From JBIYSM02 sp044759095 (GTDB lineage Bacteria; Bacillota; Bacilli; Brevibacillales; Brevibacillaceae), in contig NZ_JBIYSM020000010.1 in the NCBI RefSeq assembly GCF_044759095.2, positions 30,799 through 94,798 on the forward strand: a DNA stretch of 64,000 nucleotides, given 5' to 3'. Positions 52,111 to 60,497 of the stretch are shown here, piece by piece. The first letter of the stretch is position 1; every line of letters begins with the position of its first letter. Below the pieces are notes generated by a model. It had not been told where the DNA came from and did no database searches. It saw only the letters and a list, made by a program, of their open reading frames with translations. Made by a program: the position numbers and the translations under genes.

Positions 52111-52156
52111 AAAAGAACCCATCGCGCTTCTAAAGAGAAGCCGATGGGTTCTTTTC
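52111..52156. terminator. Bidirectional terminator
   Basis: AAAAGAACCCATCG pairs with CGATGGGTTCTTTT, with an inner GCTTCT/AGAAGC stem. Between convergent flippase and methyltransferase genes. Confidence 0.9.
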
Positions 52157-52164
52157 CTCACCAT

Positions 52165-53016
52165 TTAGGAACATTTCTGATACACGCAAACGACCATTTT
52201 TACAAAATACTCACGCAGAACAGGCAGTTTGGCCAAACCTGCCACGGTGGATCGCAGAGGTACTTCCTTTTGATACACGACCGGATGGGAGACACCCTGT
52301 TGAATCCGCCGGAAGCGCTTGATCGTCATCCGGTTGATATAGGAAAAATACTCGCTGCCGTCCGCACGTCGGCTGATCCGAAAGGAAATCCGTTCGCTGC
52401 CGTCCGGCAGATCGCGAACGAGACGCTTGTAGGCGTCGATCATCGCCTGCTCGGAGAACAGGGAATGCACCCAGGGAATGCCGATGGCGTCGGACAGATG
52501 GGCTCCGTACGGATGGAAGTACGGAGGGAAATTGATGTACAGGTGGCCGCCCGGTTTTAGCACGCGGAAGCATTCCTCCAGCGTTTTTTCCGGCCGATCC
52601 ACGTGCTCCATGGCGTCGTTCATGATGATGGTATCAAAGGTATTGTCCGCAAACGGCAAATCAGCGGAGTCCGCCGTGAGAAACGAAGCGACGTCAGCCA
52701 GTCCCTTTTCGCGGGCAAAGGCTTTCGCTTCTTCCGCGTAGTGCGGGACAATGTCGATACCGACAATCTTTTTTGGGCCGAATGTGGCGTAGTAGCAGGT
52801 TTTGCCTCCTCCGCCGCAGCCGATGTCCAGTACCGTTTTTCCCTGAAACATCTGCTCCTGCGAGTGGAAGGGAAGAAAAAACTGAATCGTCTGTTCTCCC
52901 TTTTGAAACTGCCATTCGGTATAGCTCATCTTCCCGTCGTTCGCCAGGTTGAACGGATGGACGGGAAGCGGAAACAGTTTGTTTACTTGATAGAGGAGTG
53001 TGGATGATATAGACAT
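52165..53016 (-). CDS. Class I SAM-dependent methyltransferase
   Basis: Methyltransferase of the UbiE/Methyltransf_11 type, 283 aa from ATG 53016 with AAGGAGG. Motif I KTVLDIGCGGGGKTCYYATF (near 60-79), motif II KIVGIDIVPHYAEEAKAFAR, DSADLPFADNTFDTIIMNDA and EECFRVLKPGGHLYINFPPY. The C-terminal ~100 aa hold FHPYGAHLSDAIGIPWVH, seen in methyltransferases of cell-surface glycan clusters. It is 24 nt after csaB on the same strand, suggesting that it modifies the same polymer. Substrate unknown. Confidence 0.88.
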   Translation of the reverse strand: MSISSTLLYQVNKLFPLPVHPFNLANDGKMSYTEWQFQKGEQTIQFFLPFHSQEQMFQGKTVLDIGCGGGGKTCYYATFGPKKIVGIDIVPHYAEEAKAFAREKGLADVASFLTADSADLPFADNTFDTIIMNDAMEHVDRPEKTLEECFRVLKPGGHLYINFPPYFHPYGAHLSDAIGIPWVHSLFSEQAMIDAYKRLVRDLPDGSERISFRISRRADGSEYFSYINRMTIKRFRRIQQGVSHPVVYQKEVPLRSTVAGLAKLPVLREYFVKMVVCVYQKCS

Positions 53017-53040
53017 GTATGCTCTTCCTCCTTGCAGCAG

Positions 53041-54144
53041 CTATTGTTTTCCGCCAAGCGCCTGCAGGACCAGTTCGCTGCTTCGCGCAGCCTCGCGGGC
53101 AAGCAGGCGGGACCGTTCCTCGATCACCTGTTTCTCCTGCGGCAGGTTGTCGAGGTGCTTTTTCAACAAACTCAGCAAGGCCGTTCGGTTCAAGTCTCGA
53201 ATGTGGCCGGCGCAAGGCATGCCTGCGCGCTCGACGAAACGGTCGATCTTTGGATCGTAAGAGATGCCGGTAAACGGAATTTTCAACATGCAGGCGAGGA
53301 TCAACGAGTGCAGGCGCATGCCAACGACATAGGTGCACTGCTTGAGCACCGACATGATTTCGTGGAACGATACCGGCTGTTCCAAAAGTTTCGCGCCGGG
53401 CTGCTTCATCAACGCCATGATCTGCTGTGAAGGGGCCAGATCGCTTGGGTAATGCATGGGCAGGAACAGAACATTCCAGCCGTTTTCGATAAAAGAATCC
53501 GCTGCATCGGCTATCGCTTGCTTAAACTGCTGCTCTTGTTTCCAGTCCCGGACGGAAATCGCTACCAGCGGACGGGACAGGTCGTCAAATAAACCGGACA
53601 ACAGCCTTTTTCCCTGTTCGTCCGACACGTCGTCAGGGTGGATTGTCAGAGCGGGATCAGCCGTAACGTAGAGGGGGGCTTTATGCACACCGCACGCTTT
53701 AAAATCTTCTCCCGATTCGTAATCGCGCACGGTTATGACGTCGACATGGTTGACTACCTGCTTGATCATCCTGCGGCTGAGCGGCTTCAGGATCGGACCG
53801 AATCCCTGGGCGTAAAAGACGACAGGTTTTCGCAGCAGCTTCGCAATCATGACGATTCCCAGATAGTACAGCACGCTTCGCGGGCTTGTCACATCCTGCA
53901 TTAATGTACCGCCGCCCATCACCAGAAGATCGCTGCGTTTCAATTCGCGGATGATGGTGGAAAGGCTCCAACGGTTGTACGCGGGAATTCCGAACAGCGC
54001 CTCTGTACGTTCAGGCTGGTTTGACAGAACAGCCAGGGAGATATTCGGTTGTTCCCGTCTCAGCGAGCTGATGATTCCGTACAGGACGACATCGTCTCCG
54101 GCATTGTTGAATCCGTAATACCCGGAGATGAGAATTCGCGACAT
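53041..54144 (-). CDS. csaB: Polysaccharide pyruvyl transferase CsaB
   Basis: Transfers a ketal-linked pyruvate from PEP onto ManNAc of the secondary cell-wall polymer, creating the ligand for SLH domains of S-layer proteins. The 367 aa show RILISGYYGFNNAGDDVVLY at the N-terminus, SDLLVMGGGTLMQDVTSPRS, YAQGFGPILKPLSRRMI, VRDYESGEDFKACGV, ADPALTI and VVGMRLHSLILACMLKIPFT, all CsaB signatures. AGAAGG stands 7 nt before ATG 54144. It is cotranscribed with the methyltransferase. Its presence predicts SLH-anchored surface proteins in this organism. Confidence 0.94.
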   Translation of the reverse strand: MSRILISGYYGFNNAGDDVVLYGIISSLRREQPNISLAVLSNQPERTEALFGIPAYNRWSLSTIIRELKRSDLLVMGGGTLMQDVTSPRSVLYYLGIVMIAKLLRKPVVFYAQGFGPILKPLSRRMIKQVVNHVDVITVRDYESGEDFKACGVHKAPLYVTADPALTIHPDDVSDEQGKRLLSGLFDDLSRPLVAISVRDWKQEQQFKQAIADAADSFIENGWNVLFLPMHYPSDLAPSQQIMALMKQPGAKLLEQPVSFHEIMSVLKQCTYVVGMRLHSLILACMLKIPFTGISYDPKIDRFVERAGMPCAGHIRDLNRTALLSLLKKHLDNLPQEKQVIEERSRLLAREAARSSELVLQALGGKQ

Positions 54145-54228
54145 GTGAGAACCTTCTTTCTATCACAAACGTACATGAAAAATACATTCTCAAGTATAAT
54201 CGAGTAAACGCGGGGAAGTAAAGCCAAC

Positions 54229-54345
54229 CTAGAATAAATAGAAAAGTCCCCCGACAAACAGTCCGACCCCCAACAGCATCAAGAGGACCATGAAAACCAG
54301 GATCCCCTTACTTTTGCGGCGGCGGTAGAAAAACTCATCAAACAT
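54229..54345 (-). CDS. 38-aa single-pass membrane micro-protein
   Basis: Unrecognised small ORF: ATG 54345 with GGAGG 7 nt upstream, TAG at 54229. The protein MFDEFFYRRRKSKGILVFM continues with VLLMLLGVGLFVGGLFYLF: a charged N-terminus (RRRKSK, positive-inside) and one hydrophobic helix. It lies 84 nt upstream of csaB on the same strand and divergent from the PrmA-like gene, so it may be the first cistron of the csaB transcript or have a separate role in the membrane. No homologue was recognised. Confidence 0.6.
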   Translation of the reverse strand: MFDEFFYRRRKSKGILVFMVLLMLLGVGLFVGGLFYLF

Positions 54346-54449
54346 GGCAATTCCTCCGACTCTATGAATGATCTTACACCATTCCTATCATCATATCACG
54401 TCGAGCGGGATGCCGTCATGAATCATAGAAAAGAAAGGAGATGGCAAAC

Positions 54450-55379
54450 GTGCAAGGAAAATGGCTGAAATACACACTTCACGTCGCTAATGACCTGGAA
54501 GAGGCGTTTGTGGCCGACGTGCTTGAAAGTACATATACGTTGGGATGGATCGAACCGCAGATCGAGGTGCTGGTGACGGACAACGGATACGACTACGAGG
54601 AAAAGGCGGAGCTCCCTGTCATTGCCTACCTGTTTGAGCCGATGAGTGAAAGCGAGGAGCAGCATGTCGAGCGGTTGAAGCTGTTTCTCAACCGCTGGGG
54701 AGGACGGGTACGCCTGCGGGAAACGGAACAGGTAAAAGAGGAAAATGAATCGTGGAAAGAGGAATTTCAACCGGTTCAGGTAGGCGACTGGTGGATCGCC
54801 CCTACCTGGACGCCGGAGGAAGCCCTTATTGGGGCAACCCATATTCTTCGGATTGACCCGGGGGCGGCATTTGGCACCGGCTATCACGGAACCACACAGG
54901 ACATCCTCAGGCTGATGCAGGGGATGGAGCTTCATGGCCGTCGCGTGCTGGACATCGGCGCCGGTTCGGGAATCCTGTCCGTTTTTGCAGTCAAAGAGGG
55001 GGCAAAGCAGCCGGTCTATGCCGTGGACATCAATCCGCAGAGTGAGTACCAGGTGCATGTTAACCTGAAAAACAACGGATTGCCGCATTCTGCCGTAGCT
55101 GTCGTCATTGGCGACGCGGCAGAGCATGACGTGCGGGAGCGCCTGCCGAAAGAGGTTGATCTTGCCCTGGTAAACATTGGCGGGGATGAAGATATTGCCA
55201 TGCTTCCGGTGGTGGGCGAGCGGATTGTCCCGGGAGGTGTCGTCATTCTGTCCGGTATTGTGGAGTGGAACCGGGAAAAGGTACAGACTGCTTACGAGCA
55301 GGCTGGTTTTCGCTTCCTCGAGGAGAGGCAGAGTGAAGAGTGGATAACCCTTTTGTTGATCCGGACCGCTTCCGAATAG
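54450..55379 (+). CDS. PrmA-like (ribosomal protein L11 methyltransferase family) protein
   Basis: SAM methyltransferase, 309 aa from GTG 54450 (AAAGGAG 9 nt before; the ATG at 54441 is too close to the site). The N-terminal ~100 aa fit the PrmA substrate-recognition domain. The catalytic part has DPGAAFGTGYHGTTQDILRL, GRRVLDIGAGSGILSVFAVK, and VDLALVNIGGDEDIAMLPVV, where PrmA usually has an NIL/NLL loop. The true prmA of Bacillus is in the dnaK-dnaJ region, so this may be a diverged paralogue with another target. Upstream of a thiolase gene by 70 nt. Confidence 0.82.
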   Translation: MQGKWLKYTLHVANDLEEAFVADVLESTYTLGWIEPQIEVLVTDNGYDYEEKAELPVIAYLFEPMSESEEQHVERLKLFLNRWGGRVRLRETEQVKEENESWKEEFQPVQVGDWWIAPTWTPEEALIGATHILRIDPGAAFGTGYHGTTQDILRLMQGMELHGRRVLDIGAGSGILSVFAVKEGAKQPVYAVDINPQSEYQVHVNLKNNGLPHSAVAVVIGDAAEHDVRERLPKEVDLALVNIGGDEDIAMLPVVGERIVPGGVVILSGIVEWNREKVQTAYEQAGFRFLEERQSEEWITLLLIRTASE

Positions 55380-55449
55380 ACTTCAGTAACCCTTTTGTTA
55401 CGCGAATGTGAGAGAATGAAGCAACACGTAACCAAAGGGGGAGAGAGGA

Positions 55450-56622
55450 ATGGAATCTATCGTATTTGCCGCCGCAGGACGTACGCCGATCGGTACGTTC
55501 GGCGGCGTATTGAAAGATGTAAGCGCTCGCAGACTGGCTGAAGTGGCGATTCGCGGCGTGATCGCCAAAGCAGGCCTGGATCCGCAGCTGATTCATGAGG
55601 TAATCCTGGGGAACTGCATTCAGCGCTCGGACGAGGCCAACATCGCCAGGGTGGCGGCGATTGACGCCGGTCTGGGAAAAGAAGTGACCGGATTGACCGT
55701 TCAGCGCCAATGTTCCTCCGGAATGCAGGCGATTGTCAGCGGAGCGTCCCAGATCGCGCTGGGCGACAGTGAGATCGTAATCGCGGGCGGCGTGGAGAGC
55801 ATGAGCAACGCACCGTATGTACTGAAAAACGCTCGCTGGGGAAAACGGCTGATGCACGGAGAAATGACCGATTCCATGTGGGACCTTTTGACTGACACCC
55901 ATCACCAGATTTTGATGGGAGAGACAGCGGAGCGCCTTGTTGACCGCTACGGCATCACCCGTGAGGAGCAGGATGAAGTGGCGTACCGCAGTCAACAAAA
56001 TGCGGTTCGCGCCATCGACAACGGGACCTTTCGAGAAGAAATCATTCCGGTTCCCGTTCAGAGGCGAAAAGACACCACCTATGTGGACACAGACGAGCAT
56101 CCTCGTCGAGACGTGACGCTGGAGAGCCTGGCCAAGCTGAAACCGTCGTTCCGTGAAAATGGCACTGTTACAGCCGGAAATGCTTCCGGATTGAACGACG
56201 GAGCCTCGGCGGTCATTTTGATGAAGGAAAGCCGCGCCAATGAACTGGGATTGAAGCCGCTCGGCCGGATTGTCTCCTATGCCTGGGCCGGGGTTGAGCC
56301 TGATCTGATGGGGTACGGTCCCGTTCCAGCCGTCAAAAAAGCACTGGCCAAAGCAGGTCTGACTCTGGCCGACATCGACCTGATCGAAGTGAACGAAGCG
56401 TTTGCCGCCCAGTACCTTGCCGTCGAAAAGCTGCTGGAGCTGCCGCGGGAGATTACCAACGTGAACGGCAGCGGCATCTCGCTCGGACATCCCGTCGGTT
56501 CCACCGGCTGCCGAATCGTCGTGACGCTGCTGCATGAGTTGAACCGCAGACAGTTGAAGCGCGGTTTGGCCACCCTGTGCGTCGGCGGGGGGATGGGCAT
56601 GGCCATGATCGTCGAAGTATAA
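55450..56622 (+). CDS. Acetyl-CoA acetyltransferase (thiolase)
   Basis: Thiolase: cleaves 3-ketoacyl-CoA or condenses two acetyl-CoA. The 390 aa carry the nucleophile Cys88 (QRQCSSGMQAIVSG), NEAFAAQ, His347 (GHPVGSTGCR) and the second catalytic Cys377 (LCVGGGMGMAM). The N-terminus IVFAAAGRTPIGTFGGVLKD is typical of degradative/biosynthetic thiolase I/II. It begins at ATG 55450 behind GGGGGAGAGAGG. It sits 2.3 kb from the lcfA-fadR-fadB-etf block with an LCP gene in between, so a part in beta-oxidation is plausible. No FadR-type palindrome was seen before it. Confidence 0.94.
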   Translation: MESIVFAAAGRTPIGTFGGVLKDVSARRLAEVAIRGVIAKAGLDPQLIHEVILGNCIQRSDEANIARVAAIDAGLGKEVTGLTVQRQCSSGMQAIVSGASQIALGDSEIVIAGGVESMSNAPYVLKNARWGKRLMHGEMTDSMWDLLTDTHHQILMGETAERLVDRYGITREEQDEVAYRSQQNAVRAIDNGTFREEIIPVPVQRRKDTTYVDTDEHPRRDVTLESLAKLKPSFRENGTVTAGNASGLNDGASAVILMKESRANELGLKPLGRIVSYAWAGVEPDLMGYGPVPAVKKALAKAGLTLADIDLIEVNEAFAAQYLAVEKLLELPREITNVNGSGISLGHPVGSTGCRIVVTLLHELNRRQLKRGLATLCVGGGMGMAMIVEV

Positions 56623-56652
56623 ACCGGCAAGCCCCCGTCCAAACTGGTAACA

Positions 56653-56692
56653 TGACCCCATCTTTGCGTATAGGCTCCGATGGGGTCTTTGC
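56653..56692 (+). terminator. Terminator after the thiolase gene
   Basis: GACCCCATC and GATGGGGTC pair across a 16-nt loop, followed by TTTGC; the T-run is short. Confidence 0.6.
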
Positions 56693-56714
56693 GTGAGTAA
56701 AGGGGGCTTCATTC

Positions 56715-57716
56715 ATGTTGTTTTCATTTCTTCGCAGTCGATGGAAACCGCTTCTGCTTTACGGAGGAACGGCATTGGCGCTCGCTCTCGCAGCGGCCGC
56801 AGGCTATACCGCGTACCAGTATAAACGAATGACACAAGACTGGTATGCTCCCTTGGAGGGGGAAGAGCAGGCTCGCGTACAGGAAATTCCGCCATCGAAT
56901 ACCGCGGTCCCGGAACAGCTGGGCCTGTTGCAAAAGCCAAAGCCGCTGAAGCCGTTTCTGCTGCTTTTGATCGGTATCGACAGCCGGGATGGTGAACGGG
57001 CCCGTTCCGACACGATGATGCTGGCTGCCGTCCATCCCGAGAAGCAGCGGGCCTATCTGATTTCCATTCCCCGGGACAGCTTCATGGAGCTGCCCGGCCG
57101 AGGCTACGACAAGGTGAATCACGCTATGGCATTTGGCGGTCCCAAGCTCGTCAAAAACTCGCTGGAACGCTTCTTAAACGTCAAAATAGACCGCTACGTG
57201 ACAATCGACTTTGACGGATTCCGCAAGATCGTCGACGAACTGGGCGGAGTCGAGATCCATGTGAAAAAGCGAATGAAGTATACGGATCCCGGCGACGACA
57301 CGTACATCGACCTGCAACCCGGCCTGCAGAGGCTGAACGGCAAGCAGGCGCTGGACTACGCCCGTTACCGGAAAAGCGACCTGGGCAGGGAAGACAGTGA
57401 CTACGAACGGATTGTTCGTCAGCAGGAGATCGTCAAAGCCCTTGCCAATAAAGGAGATTCCGTTGAGGCCTTTTTCAAGGCGTTCAAGCTGATGGATATC
57501 ATGGGAAAGCATGTGAAAACCGATTTGACGGAGGCGGAAATCGCCTCTCTCTTGATCACCTACTATGACCCGAAACAAAATCATTTGGAGACGGAAACGC
57601 TGAAGGGAGCGGACGAGCGGATCTGGAGGCACGGCATCCGAGGCTGGTACTATCTCGTTCCCAGCCAGGAACGCAGCCGCGTCCACGGAAAGCTGCTGAC
57701 CGAACTGGCCCGCTGA
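56715..57716 (+). CDS. LCP (LytR-CpsA-Psr) family glycopolymer ligase
   Basis: Membrane-anchored enzyme that transfers wall glycopolymers from undecaprenyl-phosphate lipid to peptidoglycan. The 333 aa have a short cytoplasmic N-terminus, one TM helix (LLLYGGTALALALAAAAGYT, about 13-32), then the extracellular LCP domain from ~78: LLLLIGIDSRDGERARSDTM, YLISIPRDSFMELPGRGYDK, VNHAMAFGGPKLVKNSLERF, and DYARYRKSDLGREDSDYERI with the conserved Arg/Asp set binding the pyrophosphate. It is the last wall-polymer gene of the insert, adjoining lcfA. Confidence 0.93.
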   Translation: MLFSFLRSRWKPLLLYGGTALALALAAAAGYTAYQYKRMTQDWYAPLEGEEQARVQEIPPSNTAVPEQLGLLQKPKPLKPFLLLLIGIDSRDGERARSDTMMLAAVHPEKQRAYLISIPRDSFMELPGRGYDKVNHAMAFGGPKLVKNSLERFLNVKIDRYVTIDFDGFRKIVDELGGVEIHVKKRMKYTDPGDDTYIDLQPGLQRLNGKQALDYARYRKSDLGREDSDYERIVRQQEIVKALANKGDSVEAFFKAFKLMDIMGKHVKTDLTEAEIASLLITYYDPKQNHLETETLKGADERIWRHGIRGWYYLVPSQERSRVHGKLLTELAR

Positions 57717-57736
57717 CGGACACTGATCATCCGAGA

Positions 57737-57770
57737 GCACGCCCTCTGTACGGAAGGCGTGTTTTATTGT
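57737..57770 (+). terminator. Terminator after the LCP gene
   Basis: CACGCC and GGCGTG pair across about 11 nt, then TTTTATT. Confidence 0.65.
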
Positions 57771-57785
57771 ACTTATATTTTTTTG

Positions 57786-57815
57786 TTGGAAAAATCCATA
57801 AATTTCGAATAGAAT
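57786..57815 (+). promoter_or_regulatory. Putative promoter for lcfA
   Basis: TTGGAA (57786-57791), 18 bp, TAGAAT (57810-57815). No FadR-type palindrome is visible next to it. Confidence 0.45.
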
Positions 57816-57888
57816 GGAGTCAGGAAGAGGTTATGAATGTGGATCGTACGGGAGAGGTAAGCTTGAAAAAGGATTGGGAGGAATGTAC

Positions 57889-59589
57889 ATGTCGAATGCC
57901 AAGCCTTGGATTGCCAGCTACCCGCCCGAGACCCCAGCGTCGTTGGAATACCCCCGTGTTCCCTTGACGCACTACCTGCAACAAGCGGCAACTGAATTCC
58001 CTGACAATTTTGCCCTCAACTTCATGGGGAAGCGGATCACCTACCGCGAACTGCTGACAATGTCGTACCAGTTCGCCAACGCGTTGAAGAAGCGCGGCGT
58101 AAAAAAAGGCGACCGCGTCTCCATCATGCTGCCTAATTCCCCCCAGGCAGTCATTGCGTACTACGGCGCGCTGTTTATCGGTGCCACTGTTGTCATGACA
58201 AACCCCCTCTACACGGAGCGGGAGCTCACCCATCAGTTGAACGATTCCGGCGCCGAGACGATCATCACATTGGACCTGCTTTACAAAAGGGTCATGAACG
58301 TCAAGCCTTCTACTCCGTTAAAACGTTTGATCATTACGAGTGTTGGCGATTTTCTCCCCTTTCTCAAAAAGTTATTTTATCCGTTGGTGCAGCGCAGGCA
58401 AGGTCACAACCCGCAAGTGGAATACAGCGGAGAAGTTGAGCCTTTTCTTTCCCTTATAAAAGAAAGCGCTACCAATCCGGTCAAGACAGAAATCGCCCCG
58501 GAAACAGACCTGGCGCTGCTGCAGTATACCGGAGGAACGACCGGAGTGGCCAAAGGTGTCATGCTGACCCACAGCAATCTGATCGCCAATGCCATTCAGT
58601 GCCAGGCTACCCTCTACAAGTTGAAAAGGGGACGGGAGCGCATCCTTGGCGCTCTGCCGCTGTTTCATGTTTATGGCATGACGACGGTGATGAACATGGG
58701 CATCTCCATGGCGTCGGAAATCATCCTGGTGCCCAAATTTGATGTGAAGCAGATCCTGGATTCCATCAACAAATGGAAGCCTACCTTGTTTCCGGGCGCC
58801 CCTACCATGTACATTGCGTTGATCAATCATCCTGATTTGAAAAAATACGACTTGTCCTCCATCGAAGCATGTGTGAGTGGATCTGCTCCGCTTCCGGTTG
58901 AAGTGCAGCAGCGCTTCGAAGAATTGACCGGGGGCAAACTGGTGGAAGGCTACGGACTGACAGAAGCCTCGCCGGTTACCCACTCCAACCCGATCTGGGG
59001 ACATCGCATCTCGGGCAGCATCGGACTGCCCTGGCCCGATACCGACTGCCGCATACTGGATCCGGCGACCGGAGAAGAGCTTCCCCAAGGGGAAATTGGA
59101 GAATTGGCCGTAAAAGGTCCGCAAGTCATGCAAGGGTACTGGAACCGCCCGGAGGAAACGGCGGCTGCGATGCGTGACGGCTGGCTGTTGACCGGTGACA
59201 TGGCATACATGGATGCCGCAGGCTATTTTTATATCGTCGACCGTAAAAAGGATATGATTATTGCCGGCGGTTTCAACATTTATCCACGGGAAGTGGAAGA
59301 AGTGCTGTTTGAGCATCCGGCTATTCAGGAGGCGGCTGTGATAGGCGTACCCGACCCATACCGCGGTGAAACAGTCAAGGCGTTCATCGTGTTGAAACAG
59401 GGACGTCAGGTGACGGAGGACGATTTGGAGCGTCACTGTCGACAGCGTTTGGCCGCTTATAAAATCCCCCGGTTGTATGAGTTCCGCAGCGAACTGCCGA
59501 AAACAATGGTAGGCAAGGTGCTCCGCCGTCAGCTTCAGGAAGAGGAAAAACAGCGGCGCGAAGCGGAACAGCAGGCGAAGAGCAGTTAA
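57889..59589 (+). CDS. lcfA: Long-chain fatty acid-CoA ligase
   Basis: Acyl-CoA synthetase that adenylates long-chain fatty acids and loads them on CoA, entry to beta-oxidation. The 566 aa start at ATG 57889 (GGGAGG 7 nt upstream; earlier in-frame ATGs lack sites). ALLQYTGGTTGVAKGVMLTH is the ATP P-loop (motif I, near 206-225), LVEGYGLTEASPVTHSNP and GWLLTGDMAYMDAAGYFYIV are motifs II-III, and KTMVGKVLRRQL holds the C-terminal catalytic Lys. It opens the right half of the conserved Bacillus block. A strong terminator separates it from fadR. Confidence 0.95.
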   Translation: MSNAKPWIASYPPETPASLEYPRVPLTHYLQQAATEFPDNFALNFMGKRITYRELLTMSYQFANALKKRGVKKGDRVSIMLPNSPQAVIAYYGALFIGATVVMTNPLYTERELTHQLNDSGAETIITLDLLYKRVMNVKPSTPLKRLIITSVGDFLPFLKKLFYPLVQRRQGHNPQVEYSGEVEPFLSLIKESATNPVKTEIAPETDLALLQYTGGTTGVAKGVMLTHSNLIANAIQCQATLYKLKRGRERILGALPLFHVYGMTTVMNMGISMASEIILVPKFDVKQILDSINKWKPTLFPGAPTMYIALINHPDLKKYDLSSIEACVSGSAPLPVEVQQRFEELTGGKLVEGYGLTEASPVTHSNPIWGHRISGSIGLPWPDTDCRILDPATGEELPQGEIGELAVKGPQVMQGYWNRPEETAAAMRDGWLLTGDMAYMDAAGYFYIVDRKKDMIIAGGFNIYPREVEEVLFEHPAIQEAAVIGVPDPYRGETVKAFIVLKQGRQVTEDDLERHCRQRLAAYKIPRLYEFRSELPKTMVGKVLRRQLQEEEKQRREAEQQAKSS

Positions 59590-59593
59590 TCAC

Positions 59594-59637
59594 AAAAAGG
59601 ACCTTTTCCATTTTTCTGGAGAAGGTCCTTTTTCGTT
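59594..59637 (+). terminator. Terminator after lcfA
   Basis: AAAAAGGACCTT (59594-59605) pairs with AAGGTCCTTTTT (59622-59633), then CGTTTT. Confidence 0.9.
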
Positions 59638-59696
59638 TTGGAGATTGCCATACGAATAAGTGGGGAACGTTAGACATGGGCTTCTCTCCGCGGGGA

Positions 59697-59725
59697 TTGA
59701 CACTGTGCAGTGAGTGTATTACACT
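59697..59725 (+). promoter_or_regulatory. Sigma-A promoter of fadR
   Basis: Consensus TTGACA (59697-59702), 17 bp, TACACT (59720-59725). The start site would fall inside the palindromic operator that follows. Confidence 0.85.
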
Positions 59726-59731
59726 TGATCT

Positions 59732-59751
59732 GAATGAATGATCATTCATTC
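59732..59751. promoter_or_regulatory. FadR operator (perfect 20-bp palindrome)
   Basis: GAATGAATGATCATTCATTC is a perfect inverted repeat and matches the known Bacillus FadR box pattern TGAATGA...TCATTCA. It overlaps the predicted +1 of fadR, so autorepression relieved by long-chain acyl-CoA is expected. Confidence 0.88.
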
Positions 59752-59789
59752 GCTCTCATCATCTTGTGAAATCAAATGTGGAGGTAAGT

Positions 59790-60377
59790 ATGGCAAAGAA
59801 AACGGGGGAAAAGTATCAGGCCATCATTGATGCGGCTGTACGCGTCATCGCGAAACAGGGGTATCACAATGCCCAGGTTTCCAAAATCGCTAAAGAGGCG
59901 AAGGTTGCGGACGGTACCATCTATCTCTACTTTGAGAACAAGGATGACATTTTAATCTCGCTTTTTAATGAGAAAATGGGTCAGTTTATTGAAACATGCC
60001 GGGGACGCATTGCAGAAGCCGAGTCGCTTGAACAAAAATTGTACGTTCTCGTCCACGCCCACCTCAGTCAGTTGTCACAGGATCCGGAGATGGCCATCGT
60101 GACGCAGATTGAACTGCGCCAATCCAATCCGGAGATCAGCAAAGGCATCGGGATTGTGATGAAGCAGTACTTCAACCTGATTGACGACGTGATACGGGCA
60201 GGGATTGAACAAGGATCGTTCCGCCCCGATATTGATGTGCGGGTGGCACGGAAAATGATTTTTGGCACGCTTGACGAAGTAGCGACGTCCTGGGTCATGA
60301 AGCAGTGCAAGTATGACCTTGTCTCTCACGTTGATCCCATCCATAACCTCTTCCTGTACGGTTTGATGCGGAAGTAA
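59790..60377 (+). CDS. fadR: FadR, TetR-family regulator of fatty-acid degradation
   Basis: Repressor of beta-oxidation genes, released from DNA by long-chain acyl-CoA. The 195 aa from ATG 59790 (GGAGG 5 nt upstream; an earlier ATG at 59766 has no site) begin with the TetR HTH: KYQAIIDAAVRVIAKQGYHN then AQVSKIAKEAKVADGTIYLY and FENKDDIL (about 9-55). The C-terminal ligand domain contains QDPEMAIVTQIELRQSNPEI, as in Bacillus FadR. Position between lcfA and fadB matches Bacillus subtilis. Operators lie before it and before fadB. Confidence 0.94.
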   Translation: MAKKTGEKYQAIIDAAVRVIAKQGYHNAQVSKIAKEAKVADGTIYLYFENKDDILISLFNEKMGQFIETCRGRIAEAESLEQKLYVLVHAHLSQLSQDPEMAIVTQIELRQSNPEISKGIGIVMKQYFNLIDDVIRAGIEQGSFRPDIDVRVARKMIFGTLDEVATSWVMKQCKYDLVSHVDPIHNLFLYGLMRK

Positions 60378-60431
60378 CGATAGAAAACGCTTTTTTTGGA
60401 AGCGCGCGTTTGTTACAATGGAGGGTGTACA

Positions 60432-60449
60432 ACTGAGCGATCGCTCGGT
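60432..60449. promoter_or_regulatory. Probable second FadR operator, before fadB
   Basis: ACTGAGCGATCGCTCGGT holds a perfect 12-bp palindrome GAGCGATCGCTC (60435-60446). It shares the frame TGA..GATC..TC with the fadR operator, differing by transitions. A -10-like TACAAT lies at 60414-60419 just upstream. Confidence 0.6.
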
Positions 60450-60497
60450 TGGATGCAATCGTATGCAGTGACCATGGAAAAAGTGGGGGAGAGAGGC

